The notes below the pieces were generated by a model, which was not told where the DNA came from, searched no databases, and saw only the letters and a program-made list of their open reading frames with translations. This document shows, one piece after another, positions 8,924-16,978 of a stretch of 64,000 nt of DNA (position 1 is the first letter of the stretch; each line of letters begins with the position of its first letter). Position numbers and translations under genes: made by a program. The DNA comes from DASUPK01 sp963815045 (GTDB lineage: Bacteria > Actinomycetota > Thermoleophilia > Solirubrobacterales > 70-9). The stretch lies in contig CAWFET010000005.1 in assembly GCA_963815045.1 (NCBI GenBank), positions 46,256-110,255 on the forward strand, given 5' to 3'.

Positions 8924-9998
8924 CCTGCCGACGAGCGAGCAGCTCGTCGAGCTGCTGCCTGAAGGGGCCGGCCGGGAGCAGGTACAGGCTGCGCGGGGCG
9001 AGACGGCGGGCGGCGCGGAGCTGCGCTTCGACGCCCCGCCGATTCCCAAGCCGCGCCTCGATCCGGGCCATCAGCAGATGGTCACGCCAGTTGTATGGAT
9101 CCCGGTCGATCGCGTCCTGCGCCGCGCTCCGGGCGCCGGGCAGATCGCCGGCCGCCTCGAGGGCCAGCGACCTGGCCGCGTACGGGGAGCTGGCCCAGGG
9201 CTCGGCGTCGACCGCCTCGTCGGCGATCTCCTTCGCGCGGACAGGATTCCCGGCCACGAGCTCGTTCTGGCTCGCCCGGACCCTCTCGGTTGAGACGAGC
9301 CCCGGAACCTGGGAGAGGGCGGCGGCCACCGCCACCGCCACCAGAGCCCATCGCGCCCACGGCCGCAACGGCGGCTCGCCGTAGCGATCGAAGCCGCCGG
9401 CGGCCGCGACGGCGATTCCCCCGATCGCGAGGGTTCCGATTCCGCCGAGCTCCCACATCCAGTCCACGCCCGCGTACGCGAGGAAGACGATGAACGCCGC
9501 GATCAACGCGGAGCCGGCCGCGAGCTCACGCCGCCGCCTCCATCTCGTCCTCGCCTGGATCGCCGCCGCGAGCAGCCCGCCGAGTGCGACGAGCAGCGCG
9601 AGCAACCCGGGGAGACCGAGCTCGGCGGCCTGCTCCAGATAGAGGGAGTGCGCATCCCGCACGAAGTCCGCGGTCCCATGGCGGCTCCAATAGAACTCGA
9701 ACGCACCCGGGCCGATCCCGTCCAGGGGATGCGCCTGGAACGCATCCGTGGCGGCGGTCCACACGTCGTAGCGCGCGCTGCCGAGGCTGGTGAACCGGAC
9801 GGTGCCGCCGGTCGAGGGCGGCGGCTTCTCGTTCTTGAAGTCGTCCCATGCGGTTCCGAGCGGGCCGTGCAGCGCGATGGCCAGTAGCAGCGCCCCGGCC
9901 GCGCCGGCAGCCAGGACGATCCGGGCAGAGCCCGAGTCCATTCGCACGCGATCGAGCCCGGCACGCTGCGTCATCGCGGCGACGGCGGCGCACGCCAC
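8907..9998 (-). CDS. O-antigen ligase-like protein 2, C-terminal part with TPR-like tail (after frame change)
   Basis: This is the downstream part of a gene whose N-terminal half lies at 9999–10920 in another frame. It holds the large external loop (HPLDGIGPGAFEFYWSRHG and FVRDAHSLYLEQAAELGLPG), which carries the H…G-x-G and DAHS-L…E-GL signature of the O-antigen ligase/polymerase family, then further membrane helices. A ~120-residue extracytoplasmic tail has TPR-like helical repeats (AKEIADEAVDAEPWASSPYA and ARSAAQDAIDRDPYNWRDHL). The ATG-like residues at its formal start are interior, so this part would not make a functional protein alone. It is probably one intact gene in the living organism. 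Confidence 0.72.
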   Translation of the reverse strand: MACAAVAAMTQRAGLDRVRMDSGSARIVLAAGAAGALLLAIALHGPLGTAWDDFKNEKPPPSTGGTVRFTSLGSARYDVWTAATDAFQAHPLDGIGPGAFEFYWSRHGTADFVRDAHSLYLEQAAELGLPGLLALLVALGGLLAAAIQARTRWRRRRELAAGSALIAAFIVFLAYAGVDWMWELGGIGTLAIGGIAVAAAGGFDRYGEPPLRPWARWALVAVAVAAALSQVPGLVSTERVRASQNELVAGNPVRAKEIADEAVDAEPWASSPYAARSLALEAAGDLPGARSAAQDAIDRDPYNWRDHLLMARIEARLGNRRGVEAQLRAARRLAPRSLYLLPAGPFRQQLDELLARRQVSSKG

Positions 9999-10920
9999 CG
10001 CCCACCGCGATCACCGTGAGCGCGACGGCCCCGCCGCCCGAGTCGCCGGTGGCGTGGGCGATCGCGGGCTGCCCGCGGACCACAAGGATCGCCACGGCCG
10101 ATCCGGCGCCCGCGACGATCGTGTTCGCGGCAGCCGTCCAGCGGTGGCGGCTCAGGGCGATCGCGGCGATCGCGGCGATCACGACCGCGGCCGCGGCGAA
10201 CCGCGAATAGCTCAGGTAGACGGTCAGGGCCGCGACCGGAACGCACGCGAGGGTCGCCGCCCGGATCTCGTAACGGGACGCGTTCGCGCTCAGGGTCAAC
10301 CCGATCGCCACCGCCATCGCCCCCCAGCACGAGACCCCGTTCCAGTAGTCGAACGGATAGCTCAGCCGATCGGCTCCGGTCCCGGACGTGAAGTGGTCCG
10401 TGATCAGGTGCGGGAAGAGGCGGGCCGTCAGGGCGAAGAACGGAAGGGCCAGCGCGGCGGCCGCGAATCCCATCGCCGCGCCGCGCCACGTGTAGCGGTT
10501 GAGGGCGAGGAAGGCGAGCGCCACGACGCCCGTGTACTCGAGGACACGCGCGAGCTCCTCCGTCGTCCGCTCGTCGCTCTCCGACCAGGCATGCGAGAGC
10601 AGGGTGAGCGCCGCGAGTGCGGCAAGCCCGCCGATCGCAACCCAGGCCGCCGGCGTGAGTCTGGCCCGCGGCAGGATGCCCGTGGCGAGTCCCACGGCCA
10701 CGGCGGCCCAGATGGCGAGGGCGACCTGGTGCCGTATGACGACGTCGTAGCCCCCGCCGTTGAAGGCCAGGATCAGGACCAGAAAGGCGGAGATCGCGAA
10801 GCCCGCGGCACGCCGCGCGATCAGCCGCCGCGGCGTATCCCCCCGCCTCCTCCTCGAAGACCTCGCCCCAGCCGCCGGATCGCCCGATCGGACCGCCGTG
10901 GCGTCAGCCACCGCGGTCAC
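9999..10920 (-). CDS. O-antigen ligase-like protein 2, N-terminal part (before frame change)
   Basis: This part encodes the N-terminal membrane domain: a basic cytoplasmic lead (SSRRRRGDTPRRLIARR), then about eight hydrophobic helices, including SDERTTEELARVLEYTGVVA between helices, as in Wzy_C-family ligases. The frame formally continues to 9526, but beyond about 10000 it turns into Arg-rich shadow sequence, while membrane-protein sequence resumes in the frame of 8907–9998. A single-base gain or loss in the G/C-rich tract near 9995–10010 explains this. The GTG at 10920 is the apparent start; no clear ribosome binding site is seen. It lies upstream of, and divergent from, the small exported protein at 10996. 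Confidence 0.68.
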
Positions 10921-10995
10921 AAGCGGCGCCAGGCGTGCGCCTACGCAAAATCGTGGGGTGTCCCATACATAAAATTCTGTACGATTCCCGGCTTG

Positions 10996-11385
10996 ATGAG
11001 CGCCACTTGGAGGAGCGGTAAGGGGAAAATTGCTTCGATCCTCGCGATCGGAGCGCTCGTGATCCTAGTCGCGGCACCCAACGCCGCGGGCCAGGCGGCT
11101 CTCGATCAGTACATCCCGACGGGAAATCCCGCGGGAGGGGACAAGGGCGGAGGCAGTCTCGACAGCCCTGTCATTCCGCAGGGTCCGACGGAGGTGGAGC
11201 GTGCTCACAAGCTCGCTGCCGCCAGCGACGGGCCTGGCACCGACAGGGGCGGAAGTCTGCCGCTCACCGACTACCCGAGCACCCCATTCCTCTGGATCGT
11301 GATCGCCGTCCTCGTGGCTGCGGGCCTGATCCGGATCGGAATCGAAGTCAAGAAACGAAGAGCGGCGGCGCTGACCACCGGCTAA
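10996..11385 (+). CDS. Small exported membrane protein of unknown function
   Basis: A 129-residue protein with an N-terminal signal or membrane segment (KIASILAIGALVILVAAPNA), a Gly/Pro-rich extracytoplasmic middle of about 65 residues, and a C-terminal helix (FLWIVIAVLVAAGLIRIGI) ending in a basic tail, KKRRAAA. The layout recalls sortase-like or spacer membrane proteins but I see no LPxTG. An AT-rich patch with candidate −10 boxes TAAAAT (10970–10975) and TACGAT (10980–10985) lies just upstream. It sits directly before the priming sugar transferase, so a role in exopolysaccharide assembly is possible but unproven. Confidence 0.6.
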   Translation: MSATWRSGKGKIASILAIGALVILVAAPNAAGQAALDQYIPTGNPAGGDKGGGSLDSPVIPQGPTEVERAHKLAAASDGPGTDRGGSLPLTDYPSTPFLWIVIAVLVAAGLIRIGIEVKKRRAAALTTG

Positions 11386-11410
11386 GTGCCGTCAGTCGGA
11401 TGGGGACCGT

Positions 11411-11429
11411 CGGGGTGAAAGGGACCCCG
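11411..11429 (+). other. Short GC hairpin between the membrane protein and sugar transferase genes
   Basis: CGGGGT and ACCCCG form a 6-bp stem around a 7-base loop, 25 bases after the upstream stop codon and about 45 bases before the sugar transferase start. There is no T-run, so it may be a weak terminator, an mRNA stabiliser, or chance in GC-rich DNA. Confidence 0.3.
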
Positions 11430-11474
11430 CGGTATCGGAATCGAAGTTCACGGGAGAAGAAAGGACTATCGGTT

Positions 11475-12284
11475 ATGGACTCGGCTCAAAGGGGTTCACT
11501 CGCGGTCATCGAGGCCAAGACGACCAAGTCGCGCGGAGGTGGCCCGCGGGACAGGATCACGACTGAGGGCGCCCAGACGATGGGCGGCGGGGGGATCAAC
11601 GGCAGCGCGGGCGCGGCCATCCTCAGGCCGTCCGCCCTTCCGGGCACGGCGACTCCCGAGACCCTGGTCCAGCCGGGTAACGGAACCCTCGCGAAGGCGA
11701 CCAAGCGGACCATCGATCTGTTCGGCGCGCTCGTCCTACTCGCGATCCTGTCGCCCTTGATGCTGGTCACCGCCCTGCTGATCAAGCTCGACTCGGCCGG
11801 GCCGATCCTCTTCCGGCAGCGGCGAATCGGGCGCAGCGACGAGCCATTCACGATGCTCAAGTTCCGCACGATGATCGACGGCGCTGACGAGCAGAAGGCG
11901 GCGCTCCGCCATCTGAACGAGGCCGCCGAGGGGCTCTTCAAGATCGACGGCGATCCTCGCGTCACCCGGATCGGCCGCTGGCTCCGAGCGACGTCCCTCG
12001 ACGAATTGCCTCAGCTCTTCCACGTCGTCACCGGCAGGATGAGCCTGGTCGGCCCAAGGCCGCTCGTGCCCGACGAGGATGCGCTGATCACCGGCGCGAA
12101 TCGCCGCCGCCTGCAGATGCGGCCCGGCATGACGGGCGTCTGGCAGATCAATGGCGCCTCGTCGATTCCGATCAATCAGATGGTCGTGCTCGACCGAGGC
12201 TACCTCGACGGCTGGTCGCTCTGGCTCGACTGCCGCATCCTGCTGAAGACGGCATCGCACGTGGTTCTGCGGCGCGGCTTGTAG
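11475..12284 (+). CDS. Undecaprenyl-phosphate sugar phosphotransferase (priming enzyme, WbaP-like)
   Basis: A 269-residue bacterial sugar transferase of the polyprenyl-phosphate hexose-1-phosphate transferase family. After a ~65-residue disordered N-terminus comes one membrane-inserted helix (DLFGALVLLAILSPLMLVTA). The catalytic domain follows, with KFRTM, ATSLDELPQLFHV, SLVGPRPL, and RPGMTGVWQINGAS. It is the short WbaP/WcaJ C-terminal type lacking the four extra helices. It transfers the first sugar-phosphate to undecaprenyl phosphate and so starts the repeat unit built by the cluster. The ATG at 11475 is chosen because GAGAAGAAAGGA lies about 10 nt upstream; an earlier in-frame ATG at 11400 lacks this. 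Confidence 0.9.
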   Translation: MDSAQRGSLAVIEAKTTKSRGGGPRDRITTEGAQTMGGGGINGSAGAAILRPSALPGTATPETLVQPGNGTLAKATKRTIDLFGALVLLAILSPLMLVTALLIKLDSAGPILFRQRRIGRSDEPFTMLKFRTMIDGADEQKAALRHLNEAAEGLFKIDGDPRVTRIGRWLRATSLDELPQLFHVVTGRMSLVGPRPLVPDEDALITGANRRRLQMRPGMTGVWQINGASSIPINQMVVLDRGYLDGWSLWLDCRILLKTASHVVLRRGL

Positions 12285-12296
12285 TCGCCGACACCT

Positions 12297-13280
12297 CTAC
12301 ATCGACTCGGGCGCTGAGATCCCCAGCAGCCCAAGCGTGCGCGCAATCGTGCGCTTCGTGAGCAGGCAGAGCCCGAGCCGCGCCTCCTCGACGCCCTCGC
12401 CCTCGGCGCCCACCACCTGGCAGTCCCGGTAGAAGGCGTGGAAGTCCCGCGCCACCTCCATCGCGTAGGCGCAGAGCCTGTGCGGGGCGCGCCGCGCCGC
12501 CGCCTCGGCGACCTCGTCGGGTAGCTCGCAGAGCCGCTTGATCAGCGCCCGCTCCGAGGGCTCCGCCGGCAGCGCCGTGAAGTCCGACGCGGCCCTCGCC
12601 TCGGCCCCCTCCCCCGCCTTGCGCAGGATGCTCGCGATGCGGGCGTGCGCGTACTGGACGTAGTAGACCGGGTTCTCGTTCGAGGTCTTGCGCGCCAGCT
12701 CGAGGTCGAGGTCCACGGTGGTGTCGTGGCTGCGCTGGAGCATGAAGAACCGGGCCGCGTCGGCGCCGATGTCGCCGATCAGCTCGTCGAGCGTGACGAA
12801 GTCCCCGCTGCGCTTCGACATCTGCGAGCGCTCCCCGCCCTCGACGACGTGGACGAGCTGCATGATCGCCACCTCGAGGGCCTCCGGGTCGTAGCCGAGC
12901 ACCGCGAGCGCGGCCCGCAGCCTGTCTACGTACCCGTGATGGTCAGCGCCCACCACGTCGATCAGCCGATCCGAGCCGCGCTCGAGCTTGCCGCGGTGGT
13001 AGGCCATGTCCGAGAGCAGGTAGGTCGGGTCGCCGTCCGAGCGGATCAGGACGCGATCCTTGTCGTCGCCGAAGGTCGTGGTCCGCAGCCAGGTCGCGCC
13101 CTCGCTCTCGTAGACGTGGCCGCCCTCCCTTGCCTGCTCGAGTGCGCGCTCGACGGCGCCCGACTCGTGCAGGGACCGCTCCGAGGACCAGGTGTCGAAG
13201 ACGACTCCGTAGCGGCGGAGCGTCTCCTCGGCCGCGGCCAGGATCAGGGCGATCCCCCGCCGGCCCACGGCGTCGAGATC
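12297..13280 (-). CDS. argS: Arginyl-tRNA synthetase, C-terminal part (after frame change)
   Basis: This part carries the rest of the Rossmann catalytic domain and the anticodon-binding domain of class I ArgRS. LLSDMAYHRGKLERGSDRLI, VVGADHHGYVDRL and GERSQMSKRSGDFVTLDELI (the KMSKS-equivalent region) are clearly ArgRS, and the C-terminal all-helical domain ends in the family's typical TIARTLGLLGISAPESM. ArgRS charges tRNA-Arg and is essential. The frame of this part is offset from the N-terminal half near 13281. It has no credible start of its own; the natural product is presumably one protein of about 545 residues. Confidence 0.85.
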   Translation of the reverse strand, partial: DLDAVGRRGIALILAAAEETLRRYGVVFDTWSSERSLHESGAVERALEQAREGGHVYESEGATWLRTTTFGDDKDRVLIRSDGDPTYLLSDMAYHRGKLERGSDRLIDVVGADHHGYVDRLRAALAVLGYDPEALEVAIMQLVHVVEGGERSQMSKRSGDFVTLDELIGDIGADAARFFMLQRSHDTTVDLDLELARKTSNENPVYYVQYAHARIASILRKAGEGAEARAASDFTALPAEPSERALIKRLCELPDEVAEAAARRAPHRLCAYAMEVARDFHAFYRDCQVVGAEGEGVEEARLGLCLLTKRTIARTLGLLGISAPESM

Positions 13281-13932
13281 ATCCGCTCGAGATGCCCTCC
13301 TGCTCGATGCTCTCGGCGATCTCGATCACGTATTCGCCCTCGTAGCCGTCCTCGGGGATGGGTCCGCCCGTCATCCGCGCCGCGATCGACGCCGCGAAGC
13401 GATCGATCTGGCCGCCGCGGTCGTTCACGTAGTACTCCCGCGTCACGGGGTGACCGGTGAACTCGAGGACGCGGGCGAGCGAGTCGCCGAGGGCGGCACC
13501 CCTGCCCCCCGCCGCCGTGATCGGACCGGTCGGGTTGGCCGAGACGAACTCGACGTTGATCCGCTCGCCGGTCGCCTCGGATCCGGCGGGGCGCCCGAGA
13601 TCGTCGCCCGCCGCCGCCAGCTCCTCCGCCGCGCGCCGGTACCAGTCCTCCGAGAGGAACAGGTTGAGGAACCCCGGGCCTGCGACCTCCACCCTCTCGA
13701 CCGTGCCCCCGAGGCTCCGGCCGAGCTCCTCGGCCAGCTTCTCGGCGGTGCCGCGAGGCTGCTCACCCAGCAGGGGCGCGAGCAGCATCGCCGCGTTGGT
13801 CGAGTAGTCCCCGAACTCTGCCTTCGGCGGGCGCTCCAGGGTCGGCTGCGTGCCCGGCGCCTCTGCGCCGTCGCGGAGCGCCGAGGCGGCGGCCTCGACG
13901 GCGGAGCGGAGCTCTGCGACCGGATCTGCCAT
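13279..13932 (-). CDS. argS: Arginyl-tRNA synthetase, N-terminal part (before frame change)
   Basis: This part contains the Add1 tRNA-binding domain and the start of the catalytic domain, including PKAEFGDYSTNAAMLLAPLL, ERINVEFVSANPTGPITAAGG (the HIGH-equivalent region) and YYVNDRGGQIDRFAASI, all diagnostic of ArgRS. The frame ends at a TGA just after EYVIEIAESIEQEGISSG, exactly where homologues continue into the part encoded at 12297–13280. The ATG at 13932 has a TAGGAT box at 13945–13940, 7 nt upstream, indicating a leaderless start. ArgRS is indispensable, so a sequence error is the likeliest reason for the break. Confidence 0.85.
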   Translation of the reverse strand: MADPVAELRSAVEAAASALRDGAEAPGTQPTLERPPKAEFGDYSTNAAMLLAPLLGEQPRGTAEKLAEELGRSLGGTVERVEVAGPGFLNLFLSEDWYRRAAEELAAAGDDLGRPAGSEATGERINVEFVSANPTGPITAAGGRGAALGDSLARVLEFTGHPVTREYYVNDRGGQIDRFAASIAARMTGGPIPEDGYEGEYVIEIAESIEQEGISSG

Positions 13933-13960
13933 GGATTCGATCCTACGGATCGAGCCCGAG

Positions 13961-14377
13961 CTACAGGTGATAGGGCTCGCGGGCGAGGATCTTTGTCGCG
14001 CGGAAGAGCTGCTCCAGCAGCACGACGCGGGCCAGCTGGTGGGCCATCGTCTGTGGTCCGAGCGAGATTCGCTCATCGACCAGTGCCATGGTCCGGGCGG
14101 ACAGGCCCTCCGGCCCGCCGATCAGGAAGCAGATGTCCTGGGCGTCGATCCGCCGCTCCGACAACCAGCTCGCCCACGCCTTCGAGTTCAGCGCCCGGCC
14201 ACCTCGGTCGAGGGCGACGACGTGCGACCGCGTCGGGATCCGGCCCTCGATGTTGACCTCGTCCCGGACCTCGATCACGTCCACCGGCTGATGGCGCTGG
14301 AGCATCTTGCGGTAGTGGGCGTCGGCCTCCACGAAGGGCGCCTTCACCTTCCCGACCACGATCAGCGTGACCTTCAA
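13961..14377 (-). CDS. rlmH: 23S rRNA (pseudouridine1915-N3)-methyltransferase RlmH
   Basis: A 138-residue SPOUT-class methyltransferase. It begins MKVTLIVVGKVK and contains CFLIGGPEGLSARTMALVDE, the glycine-rich SAM knot loop, and the C-terminal LLEQLFRATKILAREPYHL; the final YHL departs slightly from the usual YHY/YHR. RlmH methylates pseudouridine 1915 in helix 69 of 23S rRNA at the subunit interface. It is somewhat shorter than the usual ~155 residues. The start is a TTG at 14377 that overlaps the TGA of the upstream M48 protease gene as TTGA, so it is translated from the same mRNA by coupling. Confidence 0.9.
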   Translation of the reverse strand: MKVTLIVVGKVKAPFVEADAHYRKMLQRHQPVDVIEVRDEVNIEGRIPTRSHVVALDRGGRALNSKAWASWLSERRIDAQDICFLIGGPEGLSARTMALVDERISLGPQTMAHQLARVVLLEQLFRATKILAREPYHL

Positions 14378-15624
14378 GGGCGCTCGCCCTGCTCCCAGGC
14401 GACGGCGGCGCCGATTCGGTCGGTGGCCGAGGGGTGCGTCCCGAAGAGGACGGTGAAGATCCCCGGCGGGTCGGGGTCCGCGAGGTTCCGGTCGGCGAGC
14501 TGCTGCTGAAGCTCGATCATCCCGTGCGGGTCGTTCGTGAGCTGGAGCGAGAAGGTGTCGGCGCGAGCCTCCACGGCGCGCGAGAGCTGATTGCCCGGGA
14601 TCCCGATCACGAACGACGTCGCGGCGATCGCCAGGGCGAAGGCGGGCAGGAAGGCGGGCGTGCCCGGCCGGACACCGCGTCCGCGAGCGATGCCGCCCGC
14701 CATCAGCGAGATGAAGACGAGCGAGAGGGGCGTGACGATCGCGACGAAGAGAAGGCCGCGCTGGATGTCGTTGCCGTGCACATGGCCAAGCTCATGCGCG
14801 ACCACAGCCCTGCGCTCGCCCTGGTCCAGGTCATGGATGAGCGTGTCGTAGAGAACCACCTGTTTCGAGGAGCCCAGCCCGTTGACATAGGCATTGATCG
14901 CGGTGGTGCGCTTGCTGGCGTCCACCTCGTAGACGTGGCCCACGTCCACCCCGGCCTTCCTGGCCAGCTCGAGGACGTCGCTCCTCGCCTGCCCGGGCGG
15001 AAGCTCGTCGAATTTGTTGAACAGCGGCGCGATCACGACGGGCGCGAGCCAGGTGATGATCGCGGCCCCGGCCACGACGGCGGCAGTGCCCGGGATCCAC
15101 CAGCGGGAGCTGAAGCGGCGCATCAGCCAGAGGCCGAATGTCCCCAGGAGCCCCGCGAGCACGGCGCCGACCGCGGTCCCCTTGCCCCAGTCGCTCAGGA
15201 AGCCGCCGATGTCCTGGGTGGAGAGGCCGACGTCCACCGAGCGCTCGTGCGCCCAGATGCCGAAGGGAAGCGTCACGGCGGCCACCGTCACCGAGAGCCC
15301 TGCCGCGGCGGCCGCTCCGCCCAGGACCGGCCGCTGTCCGAGCCGCTCCAGGAACCTCCGGCTCACCGCCGGCCGGCCGCTCGCGAGCAGGACCAGCACG
15401 GCTCCTTCGGCGAGCAGGCCGCCAACGAGGATCAGACGCTGACCGGAGGCGTAGTCGCGAGCCTTGGTCAGCTCGGCGTGCGAGAAATAGGCGTTCTCGT
15501 TCACCTGCACCGGCTGCTCGATCTCACGCGGACGGAGCAGCCAGGCGGCCGCCTCGGCGACGACCACGGCCGCGACCGCGGTGACGCCCAGGCGCACCCA
15601 TATGGACGACGATCGGCCGGGCAC
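14374..15624 (-). CDS. M48-family membrane zinc metalloprotease (Ste24-like)
   Basis: A 416-residue integral membrane protease. The zinc motif HELGH spans 277–281 and the third ligand is in the EARAD block (RAVEARADTFSLQL), as in M48A CAAX-prenyl-protease-type enzymes. There are several hydrophobic helices before the motif and two after it, matching the Ste24 layout. Such enzymes cut membrane or exported proteins in envelope quality control. The start is GTG 15624, with TATCGT at 15636–15631, 6 nt upstream. It is the first gene of a two-gene unit with rlmH, an arrangement without an obvious functional link. Confidence 0.88.
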   Translation of the reverse strand: MPGRSSSIWVRLGVTAVAAVVVAEAAAWLLRPREIEQPVQVNENAYFSHAELTKARDYASGQRLILVGGLLAEGAVLVLLASGRPAVSRRFLERLGQRPVLGGAAAAAGLSVTVAAVTLPFGIWAHERSVDVGLSTQDIGGFLSDWGKGTAVGAVLAGLLGTFGLWLMRRFSSRWWIPGTAAVVAGAAIITWLAPVVIAPLFNKFDELPPGQARSDVLELARKAGVDVGHVYEVDASKRTTAINAYVNGLGSSKQVVLYDTLIHDLDQGERRAVVAHELGHVHGNDIQRGLLFVAIVTPLSLVFISLMAGGIARGRGVRPGTPAFLPAFALAIAATSFVIGIPGNQLSRAVEARADTFSLQLTNDPHGMIELQQQLADRNLADPDPPGIFTVLFGTHPSATDRIGAAVAWEQGERP

Positions 15625-15683
15625 CGCCCTACGATAAACCGCCCCCTTGGGCGCCCCTTAAGCGGAATCGCAGCGGAATCCCG

Positions 15684-16421
15684 GTGAAAGTCGCAATCCT
15701 GACCGACATCCACAGCAACCTGCCGGCGTTCGAGGCCGTCCTCTCCGCGATCGACGAGGCGGGGATCGAGCGCCGCTGGTGCCTGGGCGACGTGGTCGGC
15801 TACGGCGCCCAGCCCGACGAGTGCACGAAGCTCGTCTCCGAGCGCTGCGAGCTGAGCCTGGTCGGAAACCACGATCTGGCCGTCACCGGGGAGATCAGCA
15901 CCGAGGTCTTCTCGGCGTCAGCGGCGGCGGCCGTGGAGTGGACGCGCGCGAACTCGAGCGACACCACGATCGAGTTCCTCAAGTCCCTGAAGCCCGAGAA
16001 CACCGAGCACGAGGTGGGCCTCTACCACGCGTCGCCGCGCGATCCGATCTGGGAGTACGTGCTCGCGGTCGACCAGGCCCGCGAGTGCATCGAGGAGCAG
16101 TCCGCCCGGGTGAGCTTCATCGGCCATTCGCACGTCGCTCTCTGGTTCTCCGACAGCGACGGCCCTCCGGGCGCCGACGGCGGCGGACAGGCCGAGGACG
16201 GCAGGGAGATGGACCTCTCAGAGCACCGCTGGCTGCTCAATCCGGGCAGCGTCGGCCAGCCTCGCGACGGCGATTCGCGCGCAGCGTGGCTCGAGCTCGA
16301 CACCGACGAGTGGAAGGCGACCTACCACCGCGTCGGCTACGACATCGACACGGCGGCCGAGGCGATCAGGGAGGCCGGGCTGCCCGAGCTGCTCGCCGAC
16401 CGCCTCTACGTGGGTCAATGA
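15684..16421 (+). CDS. Calcineurin-like metallophosphoesterase (YfcE/MJ0936 type)
   Basis: A 245-residue phosphoesterase with all the metal-binding blocks: AILTDIHSNLPA (D-x-H), CLGDVVGYG (GD), LVGNHDLAV (GNHD), SFIGHSHVALW (GHSH) and NPGSVGQPRDGD. The GDxVGYG…NPGSVGQPRD form is that of the small prokaryotic phosphodiesterase subfamily. The substrate cannot be predicted. It is cytoplasmic with no signal peptide. The start is GTG; an ATG inside is not needed because the beta-strand begins immediately. It diverges from the M48 protease gene and lies upstream of the lipoprotein–kinase pair but has its own spacing of 56 bases. Confidence 0.85.
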   Translation: MKVAILTDIHSNLPAFEAVLSAIDEAGIERRWCLGDVVGYGAQPDECTKLVSERCELSLVGNHDLAVTGEISTEVFSASAAAAVEWTRANSSDTTIEFLKSLKPENTEHEVGLYHASPRDPIWEYVLAVDQARECIEEQSARVSFIGHSHVALWFSDSDGPPGADGGGQAEDGREMDLSEHRWLLNPGSVGQPRDGDSRAAWLELDTDEWKATYHRVGYDIDTAAEAIREAGLPELLADRLYVGQ

Positions 16422-16477
16422 TGTCGCTCCCACGCACGAAGACTGCCCATTCAGGCACCCCGGCTAGTATCGCCGCG

Positions 16478-16978
16478 ATGCCGAATCTGGTCCGGCCGAT
16501 AGTGCTTGCCCTCTTCCTGGCGGCCGCCGCCGTGGGCGTTCTGGGCTGCGGCGGCAGCAGCAACCCGGACCCCTCCCTGTCCGCACAGGAGGCGGCGGTG
16601 CTGAGCTCCAAGATCGACGAGATCCAGGCCAACGTCCAGGTCGGCAGCTGCCTGGTCGCCGCAGCCAAGACGGACGACCTGATCGCCGACGTCCAGCAGC
16701 TTCCCTCGTCCGTGAACTCCGACGTCAAGAGTGCGCTGGAGAACGGAGCCAACCAGCTCAAGATCCTGCTCTCCGATCCGACGCAATGCCAAGGCAGGAC
16801 GACCACCACGCAGACGACCACCAGCACCCCATCCACGACCCAGTCGACGACCACCACGCGGACGCAGCCCACCACGACCACCAAGACGCAGACGCAGCCG
16901 ACGACGACCACCCAGACCCAGACGGCCCCGAGCACCACGACCGGCGGCTCCGGCGGGATCGGGCCGGGAGGACTATGA
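16478..16978 (+). CDS. Thr/Gln-rich-tailed putative lipoprotein
   Basis: A 166-residue exported protein. The signal peptide ends in the lipobox VGVLGCGGS, making Cys the likely lipidated residue. A ~75-residue helical domain follows (QEAAVLSSKIDEIQANVQVG … VQQLPSSVNSDVKSALENGA), then a ~50-residue low-complexity Thr/Gln/Pro tail ending in a glycine-rich end. The ATG has a TAGTAT box 7 nt upstream (16465–16470), so the mRNA is probably leaderless. Its stop overlaps the kinase start as ATGA. Coupled expression suggests it is a partner or sensor accessory of the kinase; no homologous family is recognised. Confidence 0.65.
   Translation: MPNLVRPIVLALFLAAAAVGVLGCGGSSNPDPSLSAQEAAVLSSKIDEIQANVQVGSCLVAAAKTDDLIADVQQLPSSVNSDVKSALENGANQLKILLSDPTQCQGRTTTTQTTTSTPSTTQSTTTTRTQPTTTTKTQTQPTTTTQTQTAPSTTTGGSGGIGPGGL

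Noticed and set aside
12297..13932. argS as a naturally split two-gene synthetase
   Set aside because: The halves join at a conserved position with no start or ribosome binding site for the second; a one-base error is simpler.
16796..16950. Repeated ACC/ACG-rich units considered as a tandem repeat or CRISPR-like array
   Set aside because: They are Thr/Gln/Pro codons of a low-complexity lipoprotein tail, with no constant repeat or spacer.
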